This document shows, in pieces, positions 1-5,286 of a DNA stretch of 14,989 bases (the stretch's first letter is position 1; every line of letters starts with the position of its first letter). The stretch is from SIG469 sp964541215 (GTDB taxonomy: Bacteria > Bacillota > Clostridia > Oscillospirales > Oscillospiraceae). Location of the stretch: positions 1-14,989 of the forward strand of contig CAZIPP010000029.1 of the NCBI GenBank assembly GCA_964541215.1, in the 5' to 3' direction. The notes under the pieces were generated by a model. That model made no database searches, was not told the DNA's origin, and was given only the letters and a program-made list of their open reading frames with translations. The position numbers and the translations under genes were made by a program.

Positions 1-23
1 CGGAAATTTCATATTGGTCTTTA

Positions 24-44
24 TTCGCTGACTTTGTCAGCGAA
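24..44. repeat. Perfect 9-bp inverted repeat with 3-base loop
   Basis: TTCGCTGAC (24-32) is followed by TTT and then GTCAGCGAA (36-44), a perfect hairpin. On the plus strand a T-run (55-60) lies about ten bases further on, so it could act as a weak terminator for a gene ending to the left of the window, but the separation is too long for a standard intrinsic terminator. I see no coding region here. Confidence 0.55.
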
Positions 45-69
45 CTCTACGAGGTTTTTTGACAGTCTC

Positions 70-160
70 ATCCCCATCTTATTGTGCTTTGCATAATAAG
101 ATGGGGATTTCTCCATTGCTCAGCTTGCTGAGCAGTGCTTCGCAATGTTCGAAATGACAG
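70..160. repeat. Interspersed palindromic repeat downstream of spoVAE
   Basis: Contains a 14-bp perfect inverted repeat (70-83 with 95-108, loop 84-94), a 7-bp hairpin GCTCAGC-tt-GCTGAGC (118-133) and the end motif TTCGAAATGACAG (148-160). The reverse complement of that end motif, CTGTCATTTCGAA, recurs at 2447-2459, so this belongs to the same repeat family as the 2330-2495 element, in opposite orientation. The long hairpin lacks a following U-run on either strand, so I do not call it an intrinsic terminator. Elements with 'GTCATTTCGAA ... GAGAAATC' wording are, from memory, common between genes in gut Firmicutes. Confidence 0.6.
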
Positions 161-184
161 CATAAATTGAAAAATAACAGTTAT

Positions 185-541
185 TTACGCCTTATCGCCG
201 GATTTGAACAACAGCGCCATCAGATAACCGAACACCACCGATGCCGTTATTCCTCCGGCAGCCGCCTTGACTCCGCCGATAAAAACTCCCAGAACCCCCT
301 GAGACGCCACCGCTTCCTTAACGCCGGTGGACAGCAGATAGCCGAACCCCACGATTGGCACCGTGGCACCCGCTCCCGCAAAGTCCACAACATAATCATA
401 TATGCCCAGCGCTCCCAACACAACTCCGGCCACCACATAGGTCACCAATATGCGTGCGGGAGTCAGCTTTGTTTTGTCTATCAGTATCTGAGCAATGGCG
501 CAGATAGCACCGCCCACAAGAAACGCTTTGATAAACTCCAT
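185..541 (-). CDS. spoVAE: Stage V sporulation protein AE (SpoVAEb type)
   Basis: A 118-residue integral membrane subunit of the SpoVA channel, which moves Ca-dipicolinate into the forespore and out during germination. The sequence starts MEFIKAFLVGGAICAIAQ and is almost entirely hydrophobic, with likely membrane segments near residues 3-21, 32-50 and 82-112. Family signatures are IDKTKLTPARILV (21-33) and FAGAGATVPIVGFGYLL (54-70), close to SpoVAEb. The reading frame is open further upstream (to 724), but the start at 541 gives the usual family length (about 116-118 aa) and overlaps the spoVAD stop by one base in a UGAUG junction, which implies translational coupling. SpoVAC is a related family but is longer and has a different N-terminus; the length and N-terminus here favour SpoVAE. 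No clear terminator follows. Confidence 0.93.
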   Translation of the reverse strand: MEFIKAFLVGGAICAIAQILIDKTKLTPARILVTYVVAGVVLGALGIYDYVVDFAGAGATVPIVGFGYLLSTGVKEAVASQGVLGVFIGGVKAAAGGITASVVFGYLMALLFKSGDKA

Positions 542-1566
542 CAGTTCCCGCTCCTTTCCCGGCATATCGACACAGCGTGGCAGATAGCGGGTATACTTTC
601 CCCCTGTTGAAACGACAGCGGTGATTGCAGTGAACCCGTTCCCGCAAACAGCAGCCTGTTCAGCTTCCCGTTTCTTACATCGTCCAGCAGTTTTCCGGCA
701 AGTACTGCGCCGGAACAGCCGCATCCTGAACCTCCGGCGTGAACATCCTGCCCTTTCAGATCGAATATCATCAGCCCGCAGTCGTTATATACCTTTGAGA
801 TGTCTATGGAATCCTTTTTGAAAAAGTCCACAACTATCTTTCGTCCAACAGATCCAAGGTCACCTGTCACGATAAGGTCATAGTCCTCCGGTGTCCTTCC
901 CAGATCATCAAAATGGGCTTTGAGCGTATCATATGCAGCCGGCGCCATGGCGGCTCCCATATTGTTGACATCCTTTATTCCCATATCAACCACCTTGCCA
1001 ATGGTTGCCGCCGTAACATATGGACCGCTTCCTTCCGCGGTAAGTATTACCGCACCGGAACCGGTAACAGTCCATTGCGCAGTTGGCGTGCGCTGTCCGC
1101 CATATTCCATAGGCGTTCTGAACTGGCGCTCAGCCGTGGCAAAATGGGAGCTGGTCATGGCGGCGGCTGTAAACCCTAAACCGCCTGCCAGCATCATGGA
1201 TGCCAGCAGAAGAGATTCTGCCATGGTTGAACAGGCTCCATACAAGCCGATGGAAGGTACTCCAAGCCCGCGCAGTGCAAAGCTCGAACCGACACACTGA
1301 TTCAAAAGGTCGCCCGAAAAAATGCAGTCAATATCATCTGTTTCCACGCCGCCCTTGTCCATGGCACATCTGAGAGTACGTTTTTGCAGTTCGCTTTCTG
1401 CTTTTTCCCATGTATCCTGACCAAATCGGCTGTCTTCGCTTATCTGGTCAAAACAATCCCTCAGCGGTCCTTCGCCTTCTTTTTTGCCCACCACCGCAGC
1501 GTACGACAATATGGATGGCGGCTGTTCAAACTCCATGCTTTGTCGTCCTTTATGCTGAAAACTCAT
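541..1566 (-). CDS. spoVAD: Stage V sporulation protein AD
   Basis: A 341-residue soluble protein with the thiolase-like fold of SpoVAD, the dipicolinate-binding subunit of the SpoVA channel in the spore inner membrane. Recognisable stretches are GACSTMAESL (110-119), the family-typical SSHFATAERQFRTPMEYG (139-156), AGGSGCGCSGAVLAGKLL (277-294) and the C-terminal QGESIPAICHAV (321-332). Length matches the family (about 335-345 aa). I chose the ATG at 1566 because AAGAGGTGGAG sits just ahead of it; a GTG at 1575 overlaps that ribosome binding site. It is the first gene of a two-gene unit with spoVAE and faces the methyltransferase across a 112-base spacer. SpoVA genes are normally transcribed by sigma-G in the forespore, but I could not see a convincing sigma-G promoter. 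spoVAC, normally upstream, is absent. Confidence 0.95.
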   Translation of the reverse strand: MSFQHKGRQSMEFEQPPSILSYAAVVGKKEGEGPLRDCFDQISEDSRFGQDTWEKAESELQKRTLRCAMDKGGVETDDIDCIFSGDLLNQCVGSSFALRGLGVPSIGLYGACSTMAESLLLASMMLAGGLGFTAAAMTSSHFATAERQFRTPMEYGGQRTPTAQWTVTGSGAVILTAEGSGPYVTAATIGKVVDMGIKDVNNMGAAMAPAAYDTLKAHFDDLGRTPEDYDLIVTGDLGSVGRKIVVDFFKKDSIDISKVYNDCGLMIFDLKGQDVHAGGSGCGCSGAVLAGKLLDDVRNGKLNRLLFAGTGSLQSPLSFQQGESIPAICHAVSICRERSGN

Positions 1567-1616
1567 TAGCTCCACCTCTTTTTCATAGCTTTTCCTTTTT
1601 TTATTTGGCTATACGG

Positions 1617-1644
1617 TTCAAAATTCAGGGAAATATGTTACAAT
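1617..1644 (+). promoter_or_regulatory. Extended -10 promoter for the methyltransferase gene
   Basis: TTCAAA (1617-1622), 16-base spacer, TACAAT (1639-1644), with TG one base before the -10 (TGTTACAAT), i.e. an extended -10 box. An excellent ribosome binding site AAAGGAGGA follows at 1664-1672, seven bases from the ATG at 1679. The placement fits vegetative (sigma-A) expression of the downstream gene. Confidence 0.6.
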
Positions 1645-1678
1645 AGAATAAACAACAAAAATTAAAGGAGGACTCACT

Positions 1679-2329
1679 ATGAACGGAACCGACTGGAGCT
1701 GGGCAACCAATAAAGACAACAAGTGGCTTGTGCCCGATCCACAGGCATATTATCTGGCTGAACGCTGGATGCAGCTGGATTATCTGACCATTTTGGACCA
1801 TGGCTGCGGTCTCGGACGACACAGCGTATTCTTCTCCAATGCCGGCTTTGTGGTGACCGCCTTTGATCAGTCTGCCACCGGGCTGGAGCACACCGCGAAA
1901 TGGGCAGCTCACGACGGCGCCGCATTGCGTACTGTGTCCGGAGATATGAGGTCCATTCCCCTGCCTGACGCAGCTTTCGACGCAGTGATGTGCTACAATG
2001 TTATATATCACGCCACTTTGGACGAGGTCAAAACCGCCGCGAAAGAGATCGCACGAGTAATGAAACCCGGAGGAGAGCTTTTTATAACCATGTGTTCAAA
2101 GTCTTCTCCAAATTATCTAAATGCCAAGACAGTCTGGTCTGATGGCTGCACCGTACCATCGGAGAATACCGAAGCCAACAGTACCGCCCATTGCTATTTG
2201 AACTATGATGAAATGGTTTCCGTATTTGAAAACTTTGAATTTGCCGCCGAGCCGGTGGATCAGCTTGAATACGAAAACGGAAAACTCAAAAATGCCCACT
2301 GGGTACTGCTTTTAAAAAAGAAAGCGTAA
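1679..2329 (+). CDS. Class I SAM-dependent methyltransferase
   Basis: A 216-residue cytoplasmic protein with the Rossmann-type methyltransferase core. Motif I, which binds S-adenosylmethionine, is ILDHGCGLGRHSVFF (38-52); the acidic residue at the end of strand 2 is D63 in VTAFDQS; D89 in VSGDMRSIPLPDAAFD fits the adenine-contacting motif; motif IV is FDAVMCYNVIYH (100-111) and the post-core motif is VMKPGGELFIT (128-138). The arrangement is like small methyltransferases of the TehB/UbiE (Methyltransf_11/25) group. The acceptor substrate cannot be read from the sequence. The gene stands alone: spoVAD diverges upstream and a repeat with a terminator follows. It could be monocistronic housekeeping or stress related; I see no neighbour that defines the pathway. 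Confidence 0.85.
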   Translation: MNGTDWSWATNKDNKWLVPDPQAYYLAERWMQLDYLTILDHGCGLGRHSVFFSNAGFVVTAFDQSATGLEHTAKWAAHDGAALRTVSGDMRSIPLPDAAFDAVMCYNVIYHATLDEVKTAAKEIARVMKPGGELFITMCSKSSPNYLNAKTVWSDGCTVPSENTEANSTAHCYLNYDEMVSVFENFEFAAEPVDQLEYENGKLKNAHWVLLLKKKA

Positions 2330-2446
2330 TACCGTCATTGCGAGACGGTCATTTATGACCGACGAGGCAATCCATAATATTCGAGCTACGGATCCTCACG
2401 CCTGCTGCGCAGGCTCAGGATGACAGCGAGGATGCGCTGCGTAATA
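2330..2446. repeat. Composite interspersed repeat with several hairpins
   Basis: The intergenic stretch after the methyltransferase has no gene. It contains CGGTCAT-tt-ATGACCG (2346-2361), then a larger hairpin region in which GATCCT (2391-2396) can pair with AGGATG and GCCT with AGGC (near 2401-2421), and the phrases GTCATTGCGAG, GAGGCAATCC and CTCAGGATGACAG. Such phrases are, from memory, typical of short repeats scattered through Clostridia genomes. It runs directly into the terminator hairpin at 2447-2495, and shares its end motif with the repeat at 70-160. Confidence 0.6.
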
Positions 2447-2495
2447 CTGTCATTTCGAATCGGTTCGCAAATCGGTTCGGAATGACAGCTTTTTT
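2447..2495 (+). terminator. Intrinsic terminator formed by repeat end
   Basis: CTGTCATTTCGAA (2447-2459) pairs with TTCGGAATGACAG (2476-2488) over 13 positions, the one difference being a G-U wobble in RNA, and is followed by CTTTTTTG. It would end transcription from the methyltransferase and insulate the SnoaL-like genes downstream. The stem is the boundary of the interspersed repeat, so the element seems to supply the terminator. Confidence 0.65.
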
Positions 2496-2544
2496 GTTTC
2501 AGTATCGATAATGATACCACACTGACGTAATTGTTACTTGTAAG

Positions 2545-2572
2545 TTGTCCATGATTGCTAATAAAATATACT
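2545..2572 (+). promoter_or_regulatory. Candidate promoter of the SnoaL-like operon
   Basis: TTGTCC (2545-2550), 16-base spacer, TATACT (2567-2572). The predicted start of transcription (about 2579) falls at the edge of the dyad at 2581-2596 and about 38 bases ahead of the first gene's ATG. The match is fair, not perfect; another -35-like TTGTAA starts at 2538. Confidence 0.4.
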
Positions 2573-2580
2573 TGCAGAAT

Positions 2581-2596
2581 AGTTTGTACACAAACT
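2581..2596. promoter_or_regulatory. Operator-like dyad in the SnoaL-like operon leader
   Basis: AGTTTGT-ac-ACAAACT is a dyad with two perfect 7-base arms. It lies immediately downstream of the candidate -10 box, where a bound repressor would block initiation, and ahead of the ribosome binding site AGAAAGGA (2598-2605). The size and position suit a TetR/MarR-type operator, but no regulator gene is present in the window and the arms are A/T-rich, so chance is possible. Confidence 0.4.
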
Positions 2597-2616
2597 CAGA
2601 AAGGAATGAAAAAGAT

Positions 2617-3345
2617 ATGAGCAAGCAGTTCACAACTGAAGAACTGGTCGGTCGCTGGGAAGACTATCAGGAGATCGTCAACCTCATGGGTCGCCGCAGT
2701 TTCTACAATCTGTGGAAGCTTGAAGACAAGGTATGGGAAGAGATGTGGTGCAAAAAAGCTCCCGATCCCTGCCTGGGCTTCAACGACGGTTACTACAAAG
2801 GCTACGAAGCCATCGAAGGCTGGTTCAAAGCTACCAAGGAACTGGGTCTGCTGAAGGCCAGAGTTGCCAGAAAGAACAATCCCGAACTGGAAGGCAAGAC
2901 TGACGAAGAACTTTACGGTGTCGGCTCCCTTACCCCCGATAACCTGACCACTCCTCTGGTATACATAGCCGAGGACGGTCAGACTGCCAAGGGCATGTGG
3001 TACGCTCTGGCACACATCACCGACTACACCGAAGCCGGTCCCACCACCATCCATCAGTGGGGCTGGATAGCCGTTGACTTCGTTAAGGAAGATGGTGCAT
3101 GGAAGATCTGGCATCTGCTTGACACTCCCGAAATCAAGCACGTTGCCGGCAAAAAGTGGTACGGCGGCTATGAGCCCAAGCCTGTGGATCCCGCTTACGC
3201 CGAGATCGGCGAATTCGATTTCCCCAAGCCCAACGTACCCATGAAGGTCAACGAGCTGCTGAACGCCAAACGTCCCGGTAAACCCAATCCTTTGGCTCCC
3301 AGACCTTACGATACCTTTGCCAACACCTTCAGCTACGGAATATAA
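2617..3345 (+). CDS. SnoaL-like (NTF2-fold) protein, first of three
   Basis: A 242-residue, probably cytoplasmic protein (no signal peptide) of unknown function. The central part reads as a SnoaL_4-type domain: an N-terminal helical part (about 15-45, ending VWEEMW), TTPLVYIAEDGQTAKGMWY (111-129) and the strand GWIAVDFVKEDGAWKIWHL (149-167), where the 'DF..EDG.WKIWHL' pattern is the family's last strands. Such domains form cone-shaped barrels used by cyclases, dehydratases such as BaiE, and non-enzymatic binders. A proline-rich tail (172-242) ends in PRPYDTFANTFSYG (228-241), shared with the next gene. Residues 70-110 appear to be an insertion relative to minimal SnoaL domains. I chose the ATG at 2617 by the ribosome binding site AGAAAGGA at 2598-2605 (11-base spacing) and by protein composition; the frame stays open upstream to 2545. 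The next gene begins 20 bases on, so the three are probably one operon. Confidence 0.75.
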   Translation: MSKQFTTEELVGRWEDYQEIVNLMGRRSFYNLWKLEDKVWEEMWCKKAPDPCLGFNDGYYKGYEAIEGWFKATKELGLLKARVARKNNPELEGKTDEELYGVGSLTPDNLTTPLVYIAEDGQTAKGMWYALAHITDYTEAGPTTIHQWGWIAVDFVKEDGAWKIWHLLDTPEIKHVAGKKWYGGYEPKPVDPAYAEIGEFDFPKPNVPMKVNELLNAKRPGKPNPLAPRPYDTFANTFSYGI

Positions 3346-3365
3346 CAGGAAAGGAGTGAATCGTA

Positions 3366-4175
3366 ATGGCACATACCATGTTTGATAAAAAGATATACAC
3401 CGATGAAGAACGCATACAGCGCGTATGGGATATCATCGAGATCAAAAACGTAATGGCTCTGCATATCTACTACCACTGCTACGCACGACAGATCGAAGAG
3501 TTGGAAGATATCTGGGTACAAAAGCCCGAAAACAAGAAAACCGCTTCCTTCGGTCAGAGCCGAGGCTATATGCTGGGTTATGATAAGATCATGCAGGCAT
3601 ACGGCATTAACAATCTGAACAACCAGAAACAGGCTCTGGCAGAAGCCATCGCCAACGATCCCACCATCGAAGACTGCGAAGACAATCTGGGTCTTGGTCA
3701 GAGCTTCGTTCACGCCATCACCACTCCCTATATTGAGCTGGCAGGCGACGGTCAGACCGCTCAGGGCGTATGGTACACTCCCGGTCACACCTCCGGCAGC
3801 GACAGACACGGCTATATGTATGAAAAATACTTTATCGACTTCATTAAGGAAGACGGGCAGTGGAAGATCTGGCACCTGTTTGTAGGTACCGACTTCTCAA
3901 CTACTCCCGGAGAAGGCTTTGGCGGTCCCACCGAGCTGGAGCGCGAAAAGAATCCTCCCCCTCCCGGTCAGGGCTTCCCCGGCGGACCTCCTCCCGGAGG
4001 CGGCAACAATGAGCCTGATCCTTACTATTTCTCCTGCGACGCATACACTATGAAATTCAACTACTGCCACCAGAAGCCCCTCCCCAAGCCCTACTGGACC
4101 TTCAGCGAAACCAGAAGCTATGGTCCCGACGGAGAAGAAGGCTTCAGCTGGGACATGGTATACGGAGGTAAGTAA
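3366..4175 (+). CDS. SnoaL-like protein with Pro/Gly-rich insert, second of three
   Basis: A 269-residue paralogue of the preceding protein. Its SnoaL-like domain is the clearest of the three: ALHIYYHCYARQIEELEDIW (31-50), FVHAITTPYIELAGDGQTAQ (114-133), GVWYTPGHTSG (134-144) and YFIDFIKEDGQWKIWHLFVG (155-174). The 'IYYHCYA' segment resembles the 'KYFRCLD' helix of the bile acid dehydratase BaiE, but the aspartate there is alanine here (unaided alignment). After the domain come a Pro/Gly-rich stretch (197-213, PPPPGQGFPGGPPPGGG) and a tail with PKPYWTFSETRSYG (240-253), matching the end of the first protein. Ribosome binding site AAAGGAG precedes the ATG. Only two bases separate its stop from the third gene's start, and the third gene's ribosome binding site lies in its last codons. 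Substrate and activity unknown. Confidence 0.75.
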   Translation: MAHTMFDKKIYTDEERIQRVWDIIEIKNVMALHIYYHCYARQIEELEDIWVQKPENKKTASFGQSRGYMLGYDKIMQAYGINNLNNQKQALAEAIANDPTIEDCEDNLGLGQSFVHAITTPYIELAGDGQTAQGVWYTPGHTSGSDRHGYMYEKYFIDFIKEDGQWKIWHLFVGTDFSTTPGEGFGGPTELEREKNPPPPGQGFPGGPPPGGGNNEPDPYYFSCDAYTMKFNYCHQKPLPKPYWTFSETRSYGPDGEEGFSWDMVYGGK

Positions 4176-4177
4176 TT

Positions 4178-5026
4178 ATGTATGAACATCTTCCTCTTTC
4201 TCAGAGAATCGACAGAGCCGTAGCCGCCATTGAGTGCGAAAAGGCTCATTCCCTCCACGTTGACTGGCATGCCGCCGGTATCCACAGAGAGGAATACACC
4301 GACTACTGGTCCAAGCGCAACGATATCACCTGGGCTCATGCCAGCGGTCAGATGGGAAACCGCTGGACCTATTGGCAGAACTACGTTCTTGGTCAGGAGC
4401 TGAAGGTTCTGAACAACTTCCGCCAGACCAAAGAGATATATCCCGAGGTCGAAAACTGCCCCGACTGGCGTACTCTCAACGAGTATTCAAACCACTTTGT
4501 CACCTCTCCCATCATTGAGGTCGCTGAAGATGCCCAGAGCGCACAGGCTCTGTTCTATACTCCCGGTTATATTGCCGGCTTCGCCAGTGCCAACGGTCAG
4601 CAGCGCTGCATGGTGCTGTATGAACGCTACGGCGCCGACTTCGTCTATGAAGACGGTCAGTGGCTGTATCTGAACCTGCGCGTCTGCCCCGATATCGGCG
4701 GTCAGATAGACGGCAGCGGCTTTGCCGAAAAGGCTGCCGGCGGTGGTCCCGGTGGTCCCGGCGGTCCCGGCGGTGGTCCCGCTCCCGACGGTCCTCCCCC
4801 CGAAGGCGGCGAAGGTGGTCCCGGCGGACCTCCCGAAGGTGGAGAACAGAAGGCTCCTCCTCCCCAGCAGGCTCAGCAGGTGGACATCAGCGCTCCCAAC
4901 GACATCCCCGGTCCCCTGTACAACCAGTGGTCTCCCACTCAGATGCCTCAGCAGGAGCCCAGACTGCCTATGCCTTACAAAACTCAGGCAGATATCCGTC
5001 TGAACAACGATGTAAAAACCCTGTAA
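4178..5026 (+). CDS. SnoaL-like protein with Gly/Pro-rich linker, third of three
   Basis: A 282-residue, more diverged paralogue. The domain can be followed through SLHVDWHAAGIHREEYTDYW (25-44), HFVTSPIIEVAEDAQSAQAL (106-125), FYTPGYIAG (126-134) and YERYGADFVYEDGQWLYLNL (148-167); it keeps the EDGQW turn but loses 'KIWHL'. A 44-residue Gly/Pro-rich tract (187-230), including GGPGGPGGPGGG, joins the domain to a tail containing PMPYKTQADIR (264-274), a degraded version of the PxPYxT motif of the other two. The DNA of the tract has three tandem 9-base units (GGTCCCGGY, 4745-4771), so its length may vary by slippage. GGAGGT at 4164-4169, inside the end of gene two, is the ribosome binding site, implying coupled translation. 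The last three codons and the stop are part of a 24-bp perfect palindrome that acts as terminator. Confidence 0.68.
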   Translation: MYEHLPLSQRIDRAVAAIECEKAHSLHVDWHAAGIHREEYTDYWSKRNDITWAHASGQMGNRWTYWQNYVLGQELKVLNNFRQTKEIYPEVENCPDWRTLNEYSNHFVTSPIIEVAEDAQSAQALFYTPGYIAGFASANGQQRCMVLYERYGADFVYEDGQWLYLNLRVCPDIGGQIDGSGFAEKAAGGGPGGPGGPGGGPAPDGPPPEGGEGGPGGPPEGGEQKAPPPQQAQQVDISAPNDIPGPLYNQWSPTQMPQQEPRLPMPYKTQADIRLNNDVKTL

Positions 5027-5065
5027 GAAAAGCCCGGCAAATGCCGGGCTTTTCTTACAGGGTTT
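5016..5065 (+). terminator. Terminator made of a 24-bp perfect palindrome overlapping the gene end
   Basis: Arms 5016-5039 and 5042-5065 are exact inverse complements with a 2-base centre (AA). The core CCCGGCA/TGCCGGG flanked by AAAAG/CTTTT would serve as a terminator in both directions. The palindrome goes much further than termination needs: it takes in the last codons and stop of the third SnoaL-like gene (stop 5024-5026). It is followed directly by G-rich heptamer repeats. Confidence 0.85.
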
Positions 5066-5130
5066 AGGGGCTAGGATCTAGGGTCTAGGGCATTGTGTAC
5101 CTGCAACATTTTTCCATTCCCTAACCCCTA
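5064..5130. repeat. TTAGGGG-like heptamer repeats with inverted end, left of assembly gap
   Basis: Four 7-base units in a row, TTAGGGG, CTAGGAT, CTAGGGT and CTAGGGC (5064-5091), then 28 bases of unique sequence, then the reverse complement form CCCTAACCCCTA (5119-5130). The outer parts, TAGGGGCTAGG (5065-5075) and CCTAACCCCTA (5120-5130), are inverted copies with one mismatch. The G-rich strand has four closely spaced G-runs and could form a two-layer quadruplex. No gene is present. Confidence 0.7.
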
Positions 5131-5230
5131 NNNNNNNNNNNNNNNNNNNNNNNNNNNNNNNNNNNNNNNNNNNNNNNNNNNNNNNNNNNNNNNNNNNNNN
5201 NNNNNNNNNNNNNNNNNNNNNNNNNNNNNN
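5131..5230. other. Assembly gap (100 N)
   Basis: Exactly 100 undetermined bases, the usual placeholder for a scaffold gap of unknown size. CCTAACCCCTA occurs right at both edges (5120-5130 and 5231-5241), so the assembler most likely broke in a repeat. Anything may be missing here, and the link between the two sides rests on scaffolding alone. Confidence 0.95.
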
Positions 5231-5241
5231 CCTAACCCCTA
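5231..5241. repeat. Heptamer repeat unit at the right edge of the gap
   Basis: CCTAACCCCTA is identical to the 11 bases at the left edge of the gap (5120-5130). Read on the minus strand it is TAGGGGTTAGG, so relative to the NlpC/P60 gene the G-rich repeat starts right after that gene's palindromic end, as it does after the third SnoaL-like gene. Confidence 0.75.
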
Positions 5242-5286
5242 ATAAATGAAAAAACCGCAGCGCTTGCTGCGGTTTTTTCATTTATT
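5241..5286 (-). terminator. Terminator made of a 21-bp perfect palindrome overlapping the gene end
   Basis: Arms 5241-5261 and 5266-5286 are exact inverse complements around GCTT. The core ACCGCAGC/GCTGCGGT with A6/T6 flanks is a strong bidirectional terminator for the NlpC/P60 gene. As with the palindrome at 5016-5065, symmetry continues through the stop codon (5282-5284) into the preceding codon. Confidence 0.88.

Noticed and set aside
185..724. Extended 179-residue start of spoVAE
   Set aside because: The extra N-terminus overlaps spoVAD and is unlike the family. The start at 541 fits family length and the UGAUG overlap.
1581..1640. A sigma-G promoter for spoVAD
   Set aside because: TGAATT and CATATTT-like words occur on the minus strand but not with the required order and spacing.
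2596..3875. Long minus-strand frames opposite the first two SnoaL-like genes
   Set aside because: They mirror the sense codons, lack ribosome binding sites and have no family resemblance.
2617..5026. Naming the three SnoaL-like genes as bile acid dehydratase (baiE) or polyketide cyclase genes
   Set aside because: Only fold-level resemblance is seen, key residues do not line up, and no bai or polyketide genes are nearby.
4660..5067. Arginine/serine/tryptophan-rich frame overlapping the third SnoaL-like gene
   Set aside because: It is the shifted reading of the GGTCCCGGC repeats. The Gly/Pro reading is in frame with a clear domain and has the ribosome binding site.
5064..5286. A complete small transposon or insertion sequence around the gap
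   Set aside because: Inverted 11-base ends exist, but no transposase, no clear target duplication and no internal sequence can be seen because of the gap.
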